Source: Brassica napus
Lineage: Eukaryota; Streptophyta; Magnoliopsida; Brassicales; Brassicaceae
Length of the DNA stretch: 64,000 nucleotides
Direction: 5' to 3'
NCBI RefSeq assembly: GCF_020379485.1
Contig: NC_063436.1
Location: forward strand, 29,634,423 to 29,698,422
The notes under the pieces were generated by a model. That model made no database searches and was not told the DNA's origin. It saw only the letters and a list, made by a program, of their open reading frames with translations. Of the stretch, positions 20,101-32,120 are shown piece after piece. The first letter of the stretch is position 1, and each line of letters opens with the position of its first letter. The position numbers were made by a program, and so were the translations under genes.

Positions 20101-23100
20101 ATTTCTATAAAAGATGAATGCAAGTATCTCCATATAGGAGACTTTTTAGGTATATTACTTCTGTCAAGCACAAAGAGAGGACTTTTCTGCAATCCAAGCC
20201 TTAAAAGGACATTTTTCATCTTGATGCACCTTTGATACTTTTATCAACACGGTGGATTTCATTTCGAGATGTATTTGTTATACAGTTGTGCTCGATATGG
20301 TTTACAAATAGAGGATACATAAGCTGACAAAGGAGCTGAGTGTAGAGATACAAGTTAGCTTCTTTGAGGAGGCAAATAATGCACACTACAACTCAGTTTC
20401 CATTGGATACGTTGATGAAGTGACCTCGGTATTTATAGGAAGTTGCATCCTGATGGGTCAGGTGAGTCAATTAAGTTTGGAGTTGTACTGAGCTCAACTT
20501 TCTTTTGCTGATACCTTTTATTGAATTCAGGTTGTTAAGAAAATAATTATTTTAATCCTGGTAACAACTGGCTTTAAGATAGTTTTGAGTTGAAATTTTC
20601 CAAATTAAACTTTTTTTTACTTAATCATGCTATTTGGTTAAACATGTTTCAACATTTCTCTGGTTTTCAAAAGGTTTTTCAGGCGAAGTTTAAAAAACTG
20701 AAGTAGGTAAGTTAATCAAGATTTTCCTGTGTATTTTTCGTATGATCTATTAGTTGATGAAATCATAATTGAAGTATTGGTGCAATGTCTTAGTCTGCTA
20801 TATGTTAGGATCAACGGTTTCCCGAGGAAGCTCGAGCTATGGTACTGAATACTGTTTTATCTCACTGCCATTGGCTGTGAACTTCAAGACGAGGGATTGG
20901 ATTCGCGTGATCATTGGAGTAGAGGCACGAAAAGGCATGCTGGAGATAATGTGGTGAGCTATTAGGTTTAATCACGTCCATTTTCAAAGTCTCTTAGTGT
21001 CCTCTTATAGAATTGCTATGTCTATAACTTCTGTCTATAAGCGATTTTACAGGGACATGCGCAATAAATTACATGTATATCCAACAGCAGCCACAGCCGC
21101 AGACCACATACAATTTATCAAACGCTTCCATCTGTGCCTTCGTCTTAACAGTCTGTGTTAGTTTTAACAAGGCCTTTTACCGGATTCTTATCAATGGTTT
21201 AACAATAGCTCTTTCGATAAGCAAGTGAGTGCTCAAGTTCGTGGAATGTGAAGTTTTTTAAATAGTATTTAGTTTTTGCTATGTGTTTGAGTTTGTGTTT
21301 GAAATTGTGTTTGTGTTCTGTTTATTTTGTGCGTGTTTAAATAGCTTGGATAATGCTGTGTCTTAGATTCTGCTTTTGGATGGTGAGAAGATACAAAAAC
21401 AGAGATAATTGGCTGTATCAACCTGTTGATCAAGCCAGACCAGAGGACTGGTCTGTTCAGTTTGAAGTAAGAGAGAGGCAGATAGAGAGGTACATCACCT
21501 TAAACATTGTATGCTCTTGGGTAACGAATGGTCTCTCCTTGAAGCTGAAAGATGATCTCTTGAAGCTAAAGAACCCATCACTAGAGTCAGTAAAAACAGA
21601 AAGTAAGTACGGAGCATATAAGATATACGAGGCTAAACCAATCTTCTTTAAGGAATCATTTCACTTATCCTGGGTTCATGTAATTCTCAACAGATATTTT
21701 AGCAAAATCTCTTTATCATTGATATTATAGGCTAATCATCAACCTTTATGTCCTCCTGTAAGTAACAAATATATTAGACACTTACAGAGTGAGTGTGGTC
21801 CTTAGCGATATTTTGGTTGCTTATCATTGTGATCTTGAAGCATAGACTCATACACATAAATTAAGAAATCAGATCAACTATGGAAATATGAGGAAATACA
21901 GTTATAAAAAGTTACTTTTACATAAAGTATGTAACGAATGGTTTGACTTTCTCATTGCCATAAAATTGGCCACATGTTTTGAAATATTTGTGTGACCATC
22001 TCTATAGAAGAGTTAAAAGAACGTTACAGTAATAATACTTTTGATCATAGATAGTGGTGTAAGTTCATAATGGCATTGAATACAAAGCTAAGCCAAACTA
22101 AGTTAGTAAATGTTGAAAGCCAAAACAATGTCAGCACGAAAGAGAAACTTAAAGCACAGAAAACTATTCAAAAAAGAATAAGCAAATATCCTGTTTTGGG
22201 CAACATAGAGAGGTATTTCATCTTAATTTTGGCATGCTACTTGGCTCGAGAATACTATAAACTAACCCAACAAAATTTACAGAATCTTACAATTTAGCAA
22301 TCTTCATGAGAATCTCCAATAATTTAGTTTAATCTTCTAATATGACCCACCCATAAATCTTAGAAGTTTAACCAAAAATAATTTAACTACTCATGGTCAT
22401 GTAATTTTGTACTGTCATTCAAAATCTTTATTAAAATATAAGTTATTAGTGTTTTCTTAATTGTAACGAACATTTTCTATTTGTCATTCATATTTCAACT
22501 TACTATATATTTCTTATGTAAAGTATTTACATAAGTAACAGTTTGAGAAACGCTAACAGAAGGTAATGACTGAAATTTTGATAATTCGGAGTTGTGATCT
22601 TTTTTTCTTTTTTTTTTGTAACACTAAGAGTTGTGATCCAATTTTCTTTTTGTCAGCGAATTGTGATCCAATTAGAAAAGAGAAAATGTAAAAATACTAT
22701 ATATGTGTTGGATTTTCTATTTGAAACTATGAGATGTGCATAAGTTTGGATCAGTAGTGATTAAAAAAAATATTTTCATAAGAATTCAAATATGTCAGAT
22801 AAATAAGCATTTAGATTATAAATACAGTTTAATTAACTTTTTATTCATTCACATATTCATCATCTCAGATATATTTTTGTATCATCAACAACTTGAACTT
22901 TAAGTTTCAAGCATTTTAAACTAAAGGTACAGTTTACTTTTTTTAAATTAACCGTAATTTATATGTATTATATATGTTAAATGTAAATATATTTGTCTGA
23001 ACCCGGGCGTAGCCCGGGAAAGTCTCTAGTTTAGTATAAATCGGTTAAATTAAGTAACAAGGTTAGTGCAAAATTTGTCTGATTTCTTTTGTGTATAAAT

Positions 23101-24789
23101 GTTTATAATTCATCAAAATAATTTTATTATTAAACCCCAAAAAACTAAAATATTGCTGTTAATACTTTGTGCTTGCTTAGAAATAATTCGTTAAAGCCGA
23201 AGCCAGGCCCCAAATAATCAGCATAGCCAATAGGTCTCTATACAAAGCGTCTAGCTACCGCCTAACCATTTCTTGAACATTGCTCCTAAGTGTAGGGAAT
23301 GTGATACCTACCTGGTATGCAACATCGAAAAACGGTATATGGTTCTTCTCCTGAATGACATCAGCTATTTTCACCCACTGTTCTGGTGTTGGGTCAATCC
23401 CAGTTGGGTTGTGAGCACATCCGTGAAGCAAAATGAAAGATCCTTCTGGTGCTTCCTGTATGAACCATCCTAATTCATGAGGGATGTTCTTTGATAGTTT
23501 TATGGAATGATACATCACATGAAAACAAACCTTAATATCTTGAATCATCCCCTCAAAGTCCAAACCAATAGTTTTTGGATCATAGTAGCGGTATTCAGAC
23601 CATGGAACTTTGGCATCATTGAAGATATTCTTGTGATTACCTGAAGTAGTATTAGTTTGTCAGTGGATAAAAACATGTTACATATGAATGCGTTATATAT
23701 TCATGGTCATTGCAAACACGCACCCCATGTTGGTGCTGATATCAGAACTTTAGCTCCAGGGAAGTAACGCTCAATGAGAGCTGCTGCTAACCGCAGTGAA
23801 CCGGTTCCGGAAAGACCCTGAATGGTTGCCACCTGGGGGTTTGGAGCCAAGGGAAATGAATCAGCTAGACTAAAGCATAGATGAGAGCAAAGGAACATGA
23901 AGAGGGAACACATGAACATACTTTTTGTTCCTTAATAACAGGATGACCAGCTCCGAAAAGCAGCTCAGCAGTGGCTTTGTTGAATGCAGCTAACCCCTCG
24001 ATTGGTAGATACTGCAGTTTTCATCCAAGCTTAAGTAATTTTTAAGCATATTCTGATTATCTAATTGCTTGTAAAACACATTTTTCAAGTTACCTCTTTA
24101 TTATCTCCTCTCTCTAACATCAAGTTCTCGGCCTAAAAATATAAAATTAAGAAGATTAACCAACACTTAATCTGTCAAAAACATTCAGCAATGTGACAAA
24201 ACTTAGAGAGAAAGTCTAAAACCTTCAAACCTTTTTAACGACGTTAAGCACATAAGGCTGGAGTTCCTCAGTTCGATAAGCACCAACACCGAGATTGAGT
24301 TTAAGCTCGTTAGTGTCAGCTTTGAATGCTTCGCTGACTCCGAGAATAGGGTCTGGTGGTGCCATAGTTATACCCTCGAAACGAGAAGGTTTCACTGAAA
24401 CCGACATGGTCACCCGACTAAGAGACTGTAACAAAAGCCACTTTAATCAGATATGCTAATGCAGATTACAAACTACAGTTACCAAACTTAGCTTTAAAAG
24501 TCATTTAGGCTGTTCTCGTAAAGACAGTACCTTTGTTCTCAGGAAGGGGTTCGAACCTGAAGGTCCAAGTTTTAGCTTATCCTGAGTAAAAAAAAACGAA
24601 GGCAGGTTGTGAATAAGAGATGCGGAATCATTTTGCATTATTGGTCAGAGGCTAAGAGCTAAGCAAATAGTTTTGTCTGCTAAATCTTCATTGGTTCTAA
24701 TCTAATAACGGGCGACTAAGAACAAGTACCTTGTTAATCTCGCGCGGTAACAGAGAAGTCCAGCCGAGAGAGAGCATTGAAGAAGCCAT
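17178..24789 (-). CDS. ASP5: Plastidial aspartate aminotransferase
   Basis: Eleven exons on the minus strand: 24730-24789, 24531-24581, 24231-24425, 24094-24132, 23922-24011, 23724-23832, 23531-23640, 23312-23455, 17745-17911, 17409-17673 and 17178-17309. Every phase is consistent and the product is 453 residues, the length I recall for Arabidopsis ASP5 (At4g31990). The enzyme interconverts aspartate/2-oxoglutarate and oxaloacetate/glutamate using PLP, and is the chloroplast isoform. Residues 1-45 resemble a transit peptide. Class I aminotransferase hallmarks include [42 protein letters not shown] and the PLP-lysine region [16 protein letters not shown]. Intron 8 is 5.4 kb because a Helitron inserted there, yet both splice sites are intact. 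A TGACGTGG bZIP-type site lies about 100 bp upstream. Confidence 0.96.
18593..19606 (+). pseudogene. Truncated SNAP25-type SNARE gene captured by Helitron
   Basis: Exon-like pieces 18593-19050, 19124-19217, 19297-19427 and 19508-19606 keep the original introns, so this is a genomic capture and not a retrocopy. Recognisable parts are [74 protein letters not shown] and [16 protein letters not shown]. These match plant SNAP33/SNAP29/SNAP30, which supply two Q-SNARE helices for vesicle fusion. Defects: a frameshift near 18800-18825 (within NPFDD), a degraded first SNARE segment ([15 protein letters not shown] replaces the expected helix), and a stop that removes most of the second SNARE helix. 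It is probably non-functional. Confidence 0.82.
19674..19772 (+). repeat. Tandem duplication of ~49 bp within the Helitron
   Basis: Two copies of GATGAGAAGKGCCRCAA ... TCGAGATARCGTTTCTTAT, about 90% alike, lie just past the SNARE fragment. Confidence 0.8.
23002..23029 (+). repeat. Helitron 3' terminal hairpin and CTAG end
   Basis: Palindrome CCCGGGCGTAGCCCGGG, 7 nt, then CTAG. It shares the hairpin-GTA loop layout with the Helitron ending at 37940. Confidence 0.9.
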
Positions 24790-24886
24790 TGAATCGATAC
24801 GGATCAAAAAAAAAAGCTGCAAGAGATCCTAAGTCAGTGAGAGTGAACTTAGACTACTTAGTACAAGGATACGCTATTCAGACAGA

Positions 24887-24894
24887 TGACGTGG
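24887..24894 (+). promoter_or_regulatory. bZIP-type ACGT site upstream of ASP5
   Basis: TGACGTGG lies 98 bp upstream of the ASP5 start codon, a position and sequence compatible with a G/C-hybrid box. The motif match is seen; function is inferred. Confidence 0.45.
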
Positions 24895-25397
24895 TGTCAA
24901 GATGATCCACACAAGAGATACAGAAGAGATGATTAGTCACCTGAACTTCGTTACAACCGCGCGGTTTCGAAACGATCAGATCGAGATTAGTGTCGAAAGA
25001 ACAATGGATCACGAGACGATAAGTACGAAGTTAATTACTCTAGACTTGTCTTGATAGAGGGTATTATGGTCACTGCACAGTGTTTAAAAATCTAGAAAGT
25101 ACAAAAGAGTTTGGATTCTGTCTGGATAGTAGTTGATGACTTTGTAACAGTTCAAAGCTGATATAACAAATACAGTAATTACAAGTGAATACCCCTGGGA
25201 AACCTCTGTTCTCACATTTTCACCCCCTATAGTTCTTAGGTAATCAGATCGAACCTTTTTTATAAGCAACAATTATTTGCTTTTAAGACGATGATGGCGT
25301 TGTTAACCGGATAAATGTGGAAGATCATAAAGGAGACGACCATAACGTTGCATCCCATTCATAGATAATTAGAATCATGTTATCATAATATAAAATC

Positions 25398-25747
25398 ATA
25401 ATTTCATGGATAAATTTTGACGATTTAAGTGTTTTTCTCTAATTTTTCAATCTGACATATTTAAAGAAAATAAATACAATTGCTTACAAGATTACACGTA
25501 ATGTTTGGAGTTTTTCATATGATATATTTTTTTACGTTTTCTTTCTACTGGTTTGGCTTTTCAAATTGGTATCTATTTCAAACTAGATTAGCAATTGTTT
25601 GACAGTAAAAAAATCATATAAAATCATTAGAAGAGTAAAAAAGATATTTGATGATTCTCTAGTAATTGTATTTATTTTCTTTAAATATGTCAGATTGAAA
25701 AATTAGAGAAAAACTCTTAAATCGTCAAAATTTATCCATGAAATTAT
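25398..25747. mobile_element. Foldback MITE-like element with 84-bp inverted repeats
   Basis: Arms 25398-25481 and 25664-25747 are complementary over 84 bp with one visible mismatch (AAGTGTTT against AAGAGTTT) and a 182-bp spacer. It has no coding capacity. A clear target duplication was not found, so it is either a MITE or an inverted duplication. The near-perfect arms would give a long double-stranded RNA if transcribed. Confidence 0.82.
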
Positions 25748-26019
25748 AAGCGAAGCAGACTAAGAAGATGATTTTTGCTTCTAAACGGCCCATCAACCAA
25801 TCTTTTGTCCATTATCATGATTCTTTGAGCTATACATACATTTTTAAAATGTTTTGAGCTGCAAACTCATTTAATATTATTTCCAAAATCAAAACGTGAC
25901 GTGTATGTATGTTTCTGGAAATTTGATTAACGCCGTAAAGAACGTGCACAGGTTGGAGAGAGCGTTTAGAAACCACGAACCACATCTTCTTCGTGTGTGT
26001 GCATTATCGGAACTGGTCT

Positions 26020-26490
26020 GGTCAATAGAGTAAATAGGTTAAAATATGAAGGGTTAGTTTTAAGGAACGTGTTAATGTCTTATGCCGTAATGATGATATA
26101 TGGACCCACTCCACGCAAGAGAAAGCAGCTGACTCAAATGAGAGACGCACATTCTAATAAGGGTCGTCGTGGGATCCAATTACTCTCGGTTCCTAATCCA
26201 CTTAATAATTTTCATGCGCCTCTTTCACGTTAAAGCTGATATATAAGTATACTTTAAATATAAGTTAATATTTTGGTCGACCACTTCTTTCATTTCAAAC
26301 GTTGTTGTCTTTTACCTATTCCCAACGCAAATATTCTAATTACCTTTTAAACTTAAACATATATAAATTCCTATATCCATCTAAAACTATCTGAATTTTG
26401 GTGGAGAATAGTCGATATACATACATGTCTATCTCATTTGAATAAACCGACCAATTTAAGATGTACCAGATAATACTCTAATTAGTAGTT
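26020..26490 (+). repeat. Diverged direct repeat, copy upstream of HSL1
   Basis: Shares ordered blocks with 33248-33690: AGAGTAAATA..., AATATGAAGGGT, GACCCAC, TATTTTGGTCGACCACTTC, TTGTTGTCTTTTACCTATTC and TATCTGAATTTT. The order is preserved and the spacing is similar in both copies. Confidence 0.82.
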
Positions 26491-27301
26491 TAATATTGTT
26501 TTAATGGTTGACCTTAAACCAAAACGATACCAAGCAAACGGTGTACGTAATCCACATCATAAATTTTGCAACACAAGGTACGGTTAAGTATTATATTGAT
26601 CTTGAAATCGTATAACAATTTAAACAAATGCAATAATAAATATGTCTAAAACGTTAATTTTCATAGACGTACATGAATATGGTAAATTTCAGGTTTTTTT
26701 GGTGTCGCTGTTCGTACCACTAAGTCCAAGGATTCTAATGAATGTGTGCTGCCTCAAATATGTGCATGGTGCATCTGTCGAATATGCTTATGTATGTCAG
26801 CATGTCGTATTAAACGTTATCGATTGCATCACTTGCATTATGTCGTTATTAACTAGTCATACACACAATGTTCTATCGTATGTTTGGTTCACAAATCAAC
26901 ACGTTCGATCGCACTTAAATATGAACCTGTTACATTTTAGAAAGATCATATCAACGTAGCATCATTATCGCATGTTACTTGTTCATCTTAACAGTTTTCA
27001 ACCAATTAATTTGTTGATGTGTACGAATCTAACATTTTAACTTTTTCTTTTCTCAAACATTTCATTAAGCTAATACGAAAGTTTCTTCGCTAATTTATTA
27101 TTACTGTGACCTGTTATATATCGTTTATATAATAAATTTATAATTCTCAGTACTAGTTACTGGGACATAATATTATTTATGGACATAGAGTATGAGTAAA
27201 GTTTACTCAAAGGTCGTCGTCGCCAAGGCTTGCTTCCAGATTTATTTACGTCTGTAACGATTCTTATTTTATTTCCTTAAACGGCTGCGTTTTACAGGTC
27301 T

Positions 27302-27338
27302 ACTGACGCCAGCAGTTTCGTTAGGTGACGTCAGCAGG
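27302..27338 (+). promoter_or_regulatory. Paired TGACG(C/T)CAGCAG sites upstream of HSL1
   Basis: Two similar motifs, TGACGCCAGCAG and TGACGTCAGCAG (the latter containing palindromic TGACGTCA at 27326-27333), lie 22 bp apart about 770 bp before the HSL1 ATG. They resemble tandem bZIP/TGA sites. Confidence 0.5.
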
Positions 27339-28093
27339 TTTTCAACAGGGAGAAAATAAAGTTTCCATCTAACGGTTCAGATTTGTTTTCATGTTAATCC
27401 AAGGGTGATAGTTTCTATTTTCACAAAACCTTTTGATGTTAATGGAGATTAATCCTCTGTTCACCAACTTCTTCATTCCCTTATAATAATAAATAAACAA
27501 ACATGCCATTTCTAATTTTCTACATCCTCCTGCCACCTCTCCGTATTGCCTTTTTTCTTCCCGATGTTTCTTCAGACCAATCTGAAGATCGCTCGAGTTC
27601 ATCGTTCACTTTGGTCGGTTTAGACTTTTTGACTTGTTCGAACTTCAACTTCTTGTCCTTTCACAAGTACACGTTCTTTCCGATCTAATCTGCTCTCTAT
27701 ACACCCAAGGTAAATAACGGTTTACTCTTCTGGTGATTACGCTCTGATTAATTCACTTATCCGATTAACGTTTATTTCATATATTTTATTTATTTATTTG
27801 TTATATATGCATGGTTTTAAATTCAAAAGGCCGTAGATTTTGGAACTATGATTCTGCGTATTAAAGAAAACAAAAAAGATGTTGATTTTGAGTTTTGACT
27901 TGGAGATTATTGTCTCTTCTTTAGCTCCACATCTCAACGTAACTTGTATAGATTAATACCGCTGCGCCGCATCTTCTATTATGCTCCGCCGTATGCATTC
28001 TCTGTTTTGGTCATATCTGAATTTGAATTGGGTTCTCTTCGAAATAGGAAAAAGACTCTTCCTTTGTTCTGTTGATTAACAGTTTGGTCAACG

Positions 28094-31000
28094 ATGGAGT
28101 CAACAAAGGTGTGCATGAACGCACAGTGTGGATCTACCTCCACGTCAGGGGAGTGGAAGAGAGGCTGGCCGATGCGATCCGGCGAATTAGCCTCTCTGTG
28201 TGATAAGTGCGGGTAAGCGAACTAGTCACTCTTCATGTTTCAATTCAAAGTTGGTTGGCTTTTGAGCTAAGTTTTTTTTGTTGGATGTTGGTGTTGGAGT
28301 TAGGTCCGCATACGAGCAATCGATATTCTGCCAAGTGTTCCACGCTGAGGAGTCTGGTTGGAGAGAGTGTAATTCATGTGACAAGGTAAAAGAAAAAAAA
28401 ATCATTTGCTTAAACCTGTTTTGTGCTCTAAACATGTTTTGATTTGTGCTTCTTTTTTTTTTTTATCAGCGTCTTCACTGTGGATGCATTGCTTCTAGAT
28501 TTATGATGGAGGTTGTGGATAATGGTGGTGTTACATGTATAAGCTGCGCCAAGAAGTCCGGACTATTCTCTGTAAGCTCTCACTGATTTGTTCTTGGGTC
28601 TTTTAATCTCCAAAAAAGCCTCGTACTAAGCGGAGTTGGACTAGATATATATTAGAATTTTTTCGGTCTATTATCCGATGTGGGACTTGGATCTAACAAT
28701 ACTCATGCAATTTCTTTCACAGATGAATGTCGAATCCAACGGTAGGGAGTTCCCTACATTTGCTTCAGCAGAGCATGTAAGCAGCGTTCTGGAGAGGACT
28801 AATCTCAAACACTTGCTTCATTTCCAAAGAATCTCCCCCACTCAACCTTTTCTCCAAATGAAACAAGAGGAGTCTCTCCTTCCCGCAAGACTAGAAGCTC
28901 TCAGACACAACACTGAGAAGAAAGAATCTGCACAGCCAAACTTGAGCATTTCACTTGGACCTACGCTTATGACAAGTCCATTTCACGATGTGGACGACAG
29001 AAGCAAGACCACTACTCCCATTTTCCAGCTCGCCTCTCGGTCTAGACAACTCCTACCAAAACCTGCGAACTCAGCTCCCACTACTGCTCCTCCCATGGAG
29101 CCTAACGGGAGCCTCGTGTCGCAGATTCACGTCGCTAGGCCTCCTCCAGAAGGTCGAGGCAAGACTCAGTTGCTTCCGCGTTATTGGCCTAGGATTACTG
29201 ATCAGGAGCTGCAGCAATTATCTGGACAGTATCCTCATCTGTATGTTCGTTCATAACATTCTTATTCTTTGTTTTTTTTTGCAATATCGTTCTATGCTAA
29301 GAGTTGTCCTTAACTGTTTATTCTCTCTCCAAGCTCAAACTCCAAAATTATACCACTCTTTGAAAAAGTTCTGAGTGCAAGTGATGCTGGTCGTATTGGT
29401 CGACTGGTTCTTCCCAAAGCATGTGCAGAGGTAATTTTTTGTTTCTCCATAAAATGTTCCCTAAGTGCTTTAGTATCAGCTAATAACCTTTTATGGTTGG
29501 TAATTTAGGCGTATTTCCCACCGATCTCACAACCTGAGGGCCTCCCGTTAAAGATACAAGACATAAAAGGGAAAGAGTGGGTGTTCCAGTTCAGGTTCTG
29601 GCCTAATAATAACAGCAGGATGTATGTTTTGGAGGGTGTGACTCCTTGCATACAGTCAATGCAGTTGCAAGCTGGTGATACTGGTACTTTTCAAAACCCT
29701 TTTATTTCGTGATTGGCCTGCGATTTTTAGCCGAACCGAACACAATTTTTGGTTAGTTCGGTTCGATTCGGTAGCTTTTTCTGTTCGGTTCGACAATCGG
29801 TTACTTCGGTTTTCTTTATGTAAGAAAGTTATAACTAAACCATACCAAAAACCTGAACCGAACTAACAAAACTAACCAAATTTTCAAGCTAAACTAACCA
29901 AATTTACCTGAAATTAACCGAATTTATCTGGATCTTTAACAAAATTAAACCAAAATCTACTGAAATCAAAAACTTCGGTAGAATTTTCAAAAACGGAGCT
30001 AACCAAATGCCGAAGTGAACCAAACTTTATTTTGGGTTAATTCTATAAGATATATGCCGAACCGAACTGAACCAGCAAGCCTACCTGGTATGACTAAATC
30101 AAACATTGGCATTAAGCGTTTTCGATCATGTGTTGTGTGTTCTTGGTACTTTTTTTATTACTTATGATGTTTTGAATTTTTTCTTGATATCTGCAGTAAC
30201 ATTCAGCCGCACAGAACCTGAAGGAAAACTCGTAATGGGATACCGTAAAGCGACAAACTCAACAGCATCACAGGTAAAAAGCATGCCAGTCTCATGTTGT
30301 AATGATAAGCAACTGTACTGTGAAGAGTATTGAACTAAAAGTATGCTTTCTGGTGCTCTTATCGTTATGATGCATTGAGTGAAACTTTTTTTTTTCTGTG
30401 GTTTCTTCAGATGTTCAAGGGGAGCAGTGAACCCAATCTGAACATGTTCTCCAACAACTTGAGTTCGGGATGCGGTGACATCAACTGGTCTAAACTTGAC
30501 AAGCCTGAGGACATGTCAAAGGACGGCTTAATGCTTCAGCCGTCGCTAATCTCTGCTAGGAAACGTGTTCGAAACATTGGCACTAAGAGCAAGCGACTGC
30601 TCATTGATAGCGTAGATGTTCTGGAACTGAGACTAACTTGGGAGGAGGCACAGGAGCTGCTGCGGCCTCCTCAGTCTGCTAAACCGAGCATATGTACAGT
30701 GGAAGATCACGATTTTGAAGAATATGACGTGAGTTGATACAGCTTACCTGTTTTTCAAAAAGCAGCTGGACCTTTGCACTGTAGTTTCTGAAAATCATGT
30801 ACTTGATGCTATGCAGGAACCACCAGTTTTCGGGAAGAGGACCGTGTTTGTGTCACGTCAAACAGGGTGAGGCCTCATGTACTGTGTAATGATATGATCA
30901 GAAGATGTTAAAGCACACTTTGAATGACCAAGAAACTGACATATGATTGTTTGGAGTGTTCAATAAATCGTTAGGCGGTAGTTAGGTGCTTTATATTGGA

Positions 31001-32120
31001 TTATTGATTAGGTGGGAGTCTAGACCGATTTTTTAAACGCCTAGACCGATATTTTAAAAAAAAATGTTCTAGAAAAATTGTTTTGCATGTCGGATTTGCG
31101 GACTAGTCGGACGCGTAGGCTCAGCTATACCGATTTTTAGAACACTGTTTGGTTCTAATATTTGATCCTTGGATTCTCAGGGAACAAGAGCAATGGGTTC
31201 AGTGTGATGCTTGTGCTAAATGGCGACGGCTTCCTGTGGATACTCTTCTTCCACCGAAGTGGTTGTGCTCTGATAATCTATTGGATCCTGGCAGGTAAAC
31301 GAGACTGCATGCATGTTCATGTGCTTAACCTACAGGACATTGCACATGACTCCTCACTGAGACAAATAATATGAGTTGCTGTTTTTTATCTACAGGTCTT
31401 CATGTTCTGCACCTGATGAACTCACCCCAAGAGAGCAAGATACACTTCTCCGGCTAAGCAAAGGTAATGATCAGTATGCTTCATTATAAACTGTTTTTTA
31501 CATTAGAAATTAAAGTCATTTGCACAGAGTTCAAAAGGAGGAGACTGGCATCATCAAACCAGGAGGAAGCATCTGCTCTGGACACTTTAGCAAATGCAGC
31601 CATCACCACCACAGGTGAACAAGGAGAAACCGAGGTTGCAGCCACGACCAAGCACCCACGACACCGAGCTGGCTGTTCGTGCATTGTCTGCAGCCAGCCG
31701 CCAAGTGGGAAAGGCAAACACAAGCCGTCGTGCACTTGCACCGTGTGCGAGGCGGTGAAGAGACGGTTCAAGACGCTCATGATGCGGAAGCGGAACAGGG
31801 GAGAAGCAGGACAGGCAAGCCAGCAGGCGCAGTCAGATCAGTGCAGAGAGGAGACGGAAGCTGAGAGCATTCCAGCGGTTGAACTGCCAGCGGCAGGGGG
31901 GAACATTGACTTAAACTCAGACCCAGCTTCCAGAGTGAGCATGATGAGTCTTCTGCAAGCTGCAACGTTTCCTCTGGAGGTGTATCTGAAACAGAAAGGT
32001 GTTCCAAATACAGCGGCAGACCAGCAAAGCAGTGATATAGTAAGTACAGAGAACGGTTCGTCCTCAGCCGCACAAGAACATGACAGAGACACAAGCGGAG
32101 CGCCTGAGCCAATGAACTAA
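28094..32120 (+). CDS. HSL1: B3-domain transcriptional repressor HSI2-like 1 (VAL2)
   Basis: Twelve exons: 28094-28212, 28304-28385, 28470-28571, 28723-29240, 29334-29430, 29509-29683, 30197-30273, 30411-30728, 30817-30866, 31181-31294, 31396-31463 and 31528-32120. All phases agree; the product is 770 residues. Domains in order are a PHD-like Cys-rich region (about 35-101), the B3 DNA-binding domain (about 279-385, [20 protein letters not shown]), a CW zinc finger (about 515-551, [16 protein letters not shown]), a Cys-rich [10 protein letters not shown] region and an EAR-like IDLNSDP near 700. HSL1/VAL2 (At4g32010) binds RY elements and, with HSI2/VAL1, recruits Polycomb and deacetylases to silence seed-maturation genes and FLC. 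Two introns carry MITE-like sequence, but coding exons are intact. Confidence 0.95.
29700..30090. repeat. CGGTTCGG-rich MITE-like insertion in HSL1 intron 6
   Basis: Dense repeats of AACCGAAC/GTTCGGTT in both orientations, with outer segments of inverted similarity (GGCCTGCGATTTTT and, read inward, AGGCTTGCTGGTTC). It resembles the hAT-type MITE at 44985-45813, but no clear target duplication was found. Confidence 0.5.
30955..31146. mobile_element. Short MITE in HSL1 intron 9
   Basis: About 190 bp with inverted termini AGTGTTCAATAAATCG and, inward from the right, AGTGTTCTAAAAATCGG. The interior has the CTAGACCGATTTTT and GCCTAGACCG strings seen in a common Brassicaceae MITE. The flank GTTTGG occurs on both sides as a possible partial target duplication. 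Confidence 0.62.

Larger units (their letters stand above)
18081..23029 (+). mobile_element. Gene-capturing, non-autonomous Helitron inside ASP5 intron 8
   Basis: The right end has the Helitron signature: a perfect 7-bp stem hairpin CCCGGGC-GTA-GCCCGGG at 23002-23018, then AAAGTCT and terminal CTAG at 23029, followed by host T. The left end begins TCTAACCTATACTAAAAGGG after host A, the usual A|TC...CTAG|T arrangement, with the TATACTAAAAGGG sequence common in Brassicaceae Helitrons. No Rep/helicase gene is present, so it must have moved in trans. It carries a SNAP25-type gene fragment with its 5' region (separate entry) and other unrecognised captured-looking sequence (about 20340-21730). It is anti-oriented relative to ASP5. 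The left boundary could shift by a few bases. Confidence 0.85.
24790..28093. other. Intergenic region between divergent ASP5 and HSL1
   Basis: Contains the ASP5 promoter on the left and the HSL1 promoter and probable 5' UTR intron on the right (donor after CCAAG at 27709, acceptor CAG at 28082, inferred). In between are an 84-bp-arm foldback element (25398-25747) and a sequence block duplicated downstream of HSL1 (26020-26490). No protein gene was found. The Arabidopsis neighbour At4g32000, a kinase, is absent. Confidence 0.6.

Noticed and set aside
24541..24560. GGTTCGAACC resembling a tRNA B box
   Set aside because: It lies in ASP5 exon 2 and no A box or cloverleaf fits around it.
28988..29374. 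A 128-residue plus-strand frame overlapping HSL1
   Set aside because: Shadow frame of HSL1 exon 4.
31777..32112. Minus-strand frames opposite HSL1 exon 12
   Set aside because: Antisense shadow of the real coding exon; no independent domain.
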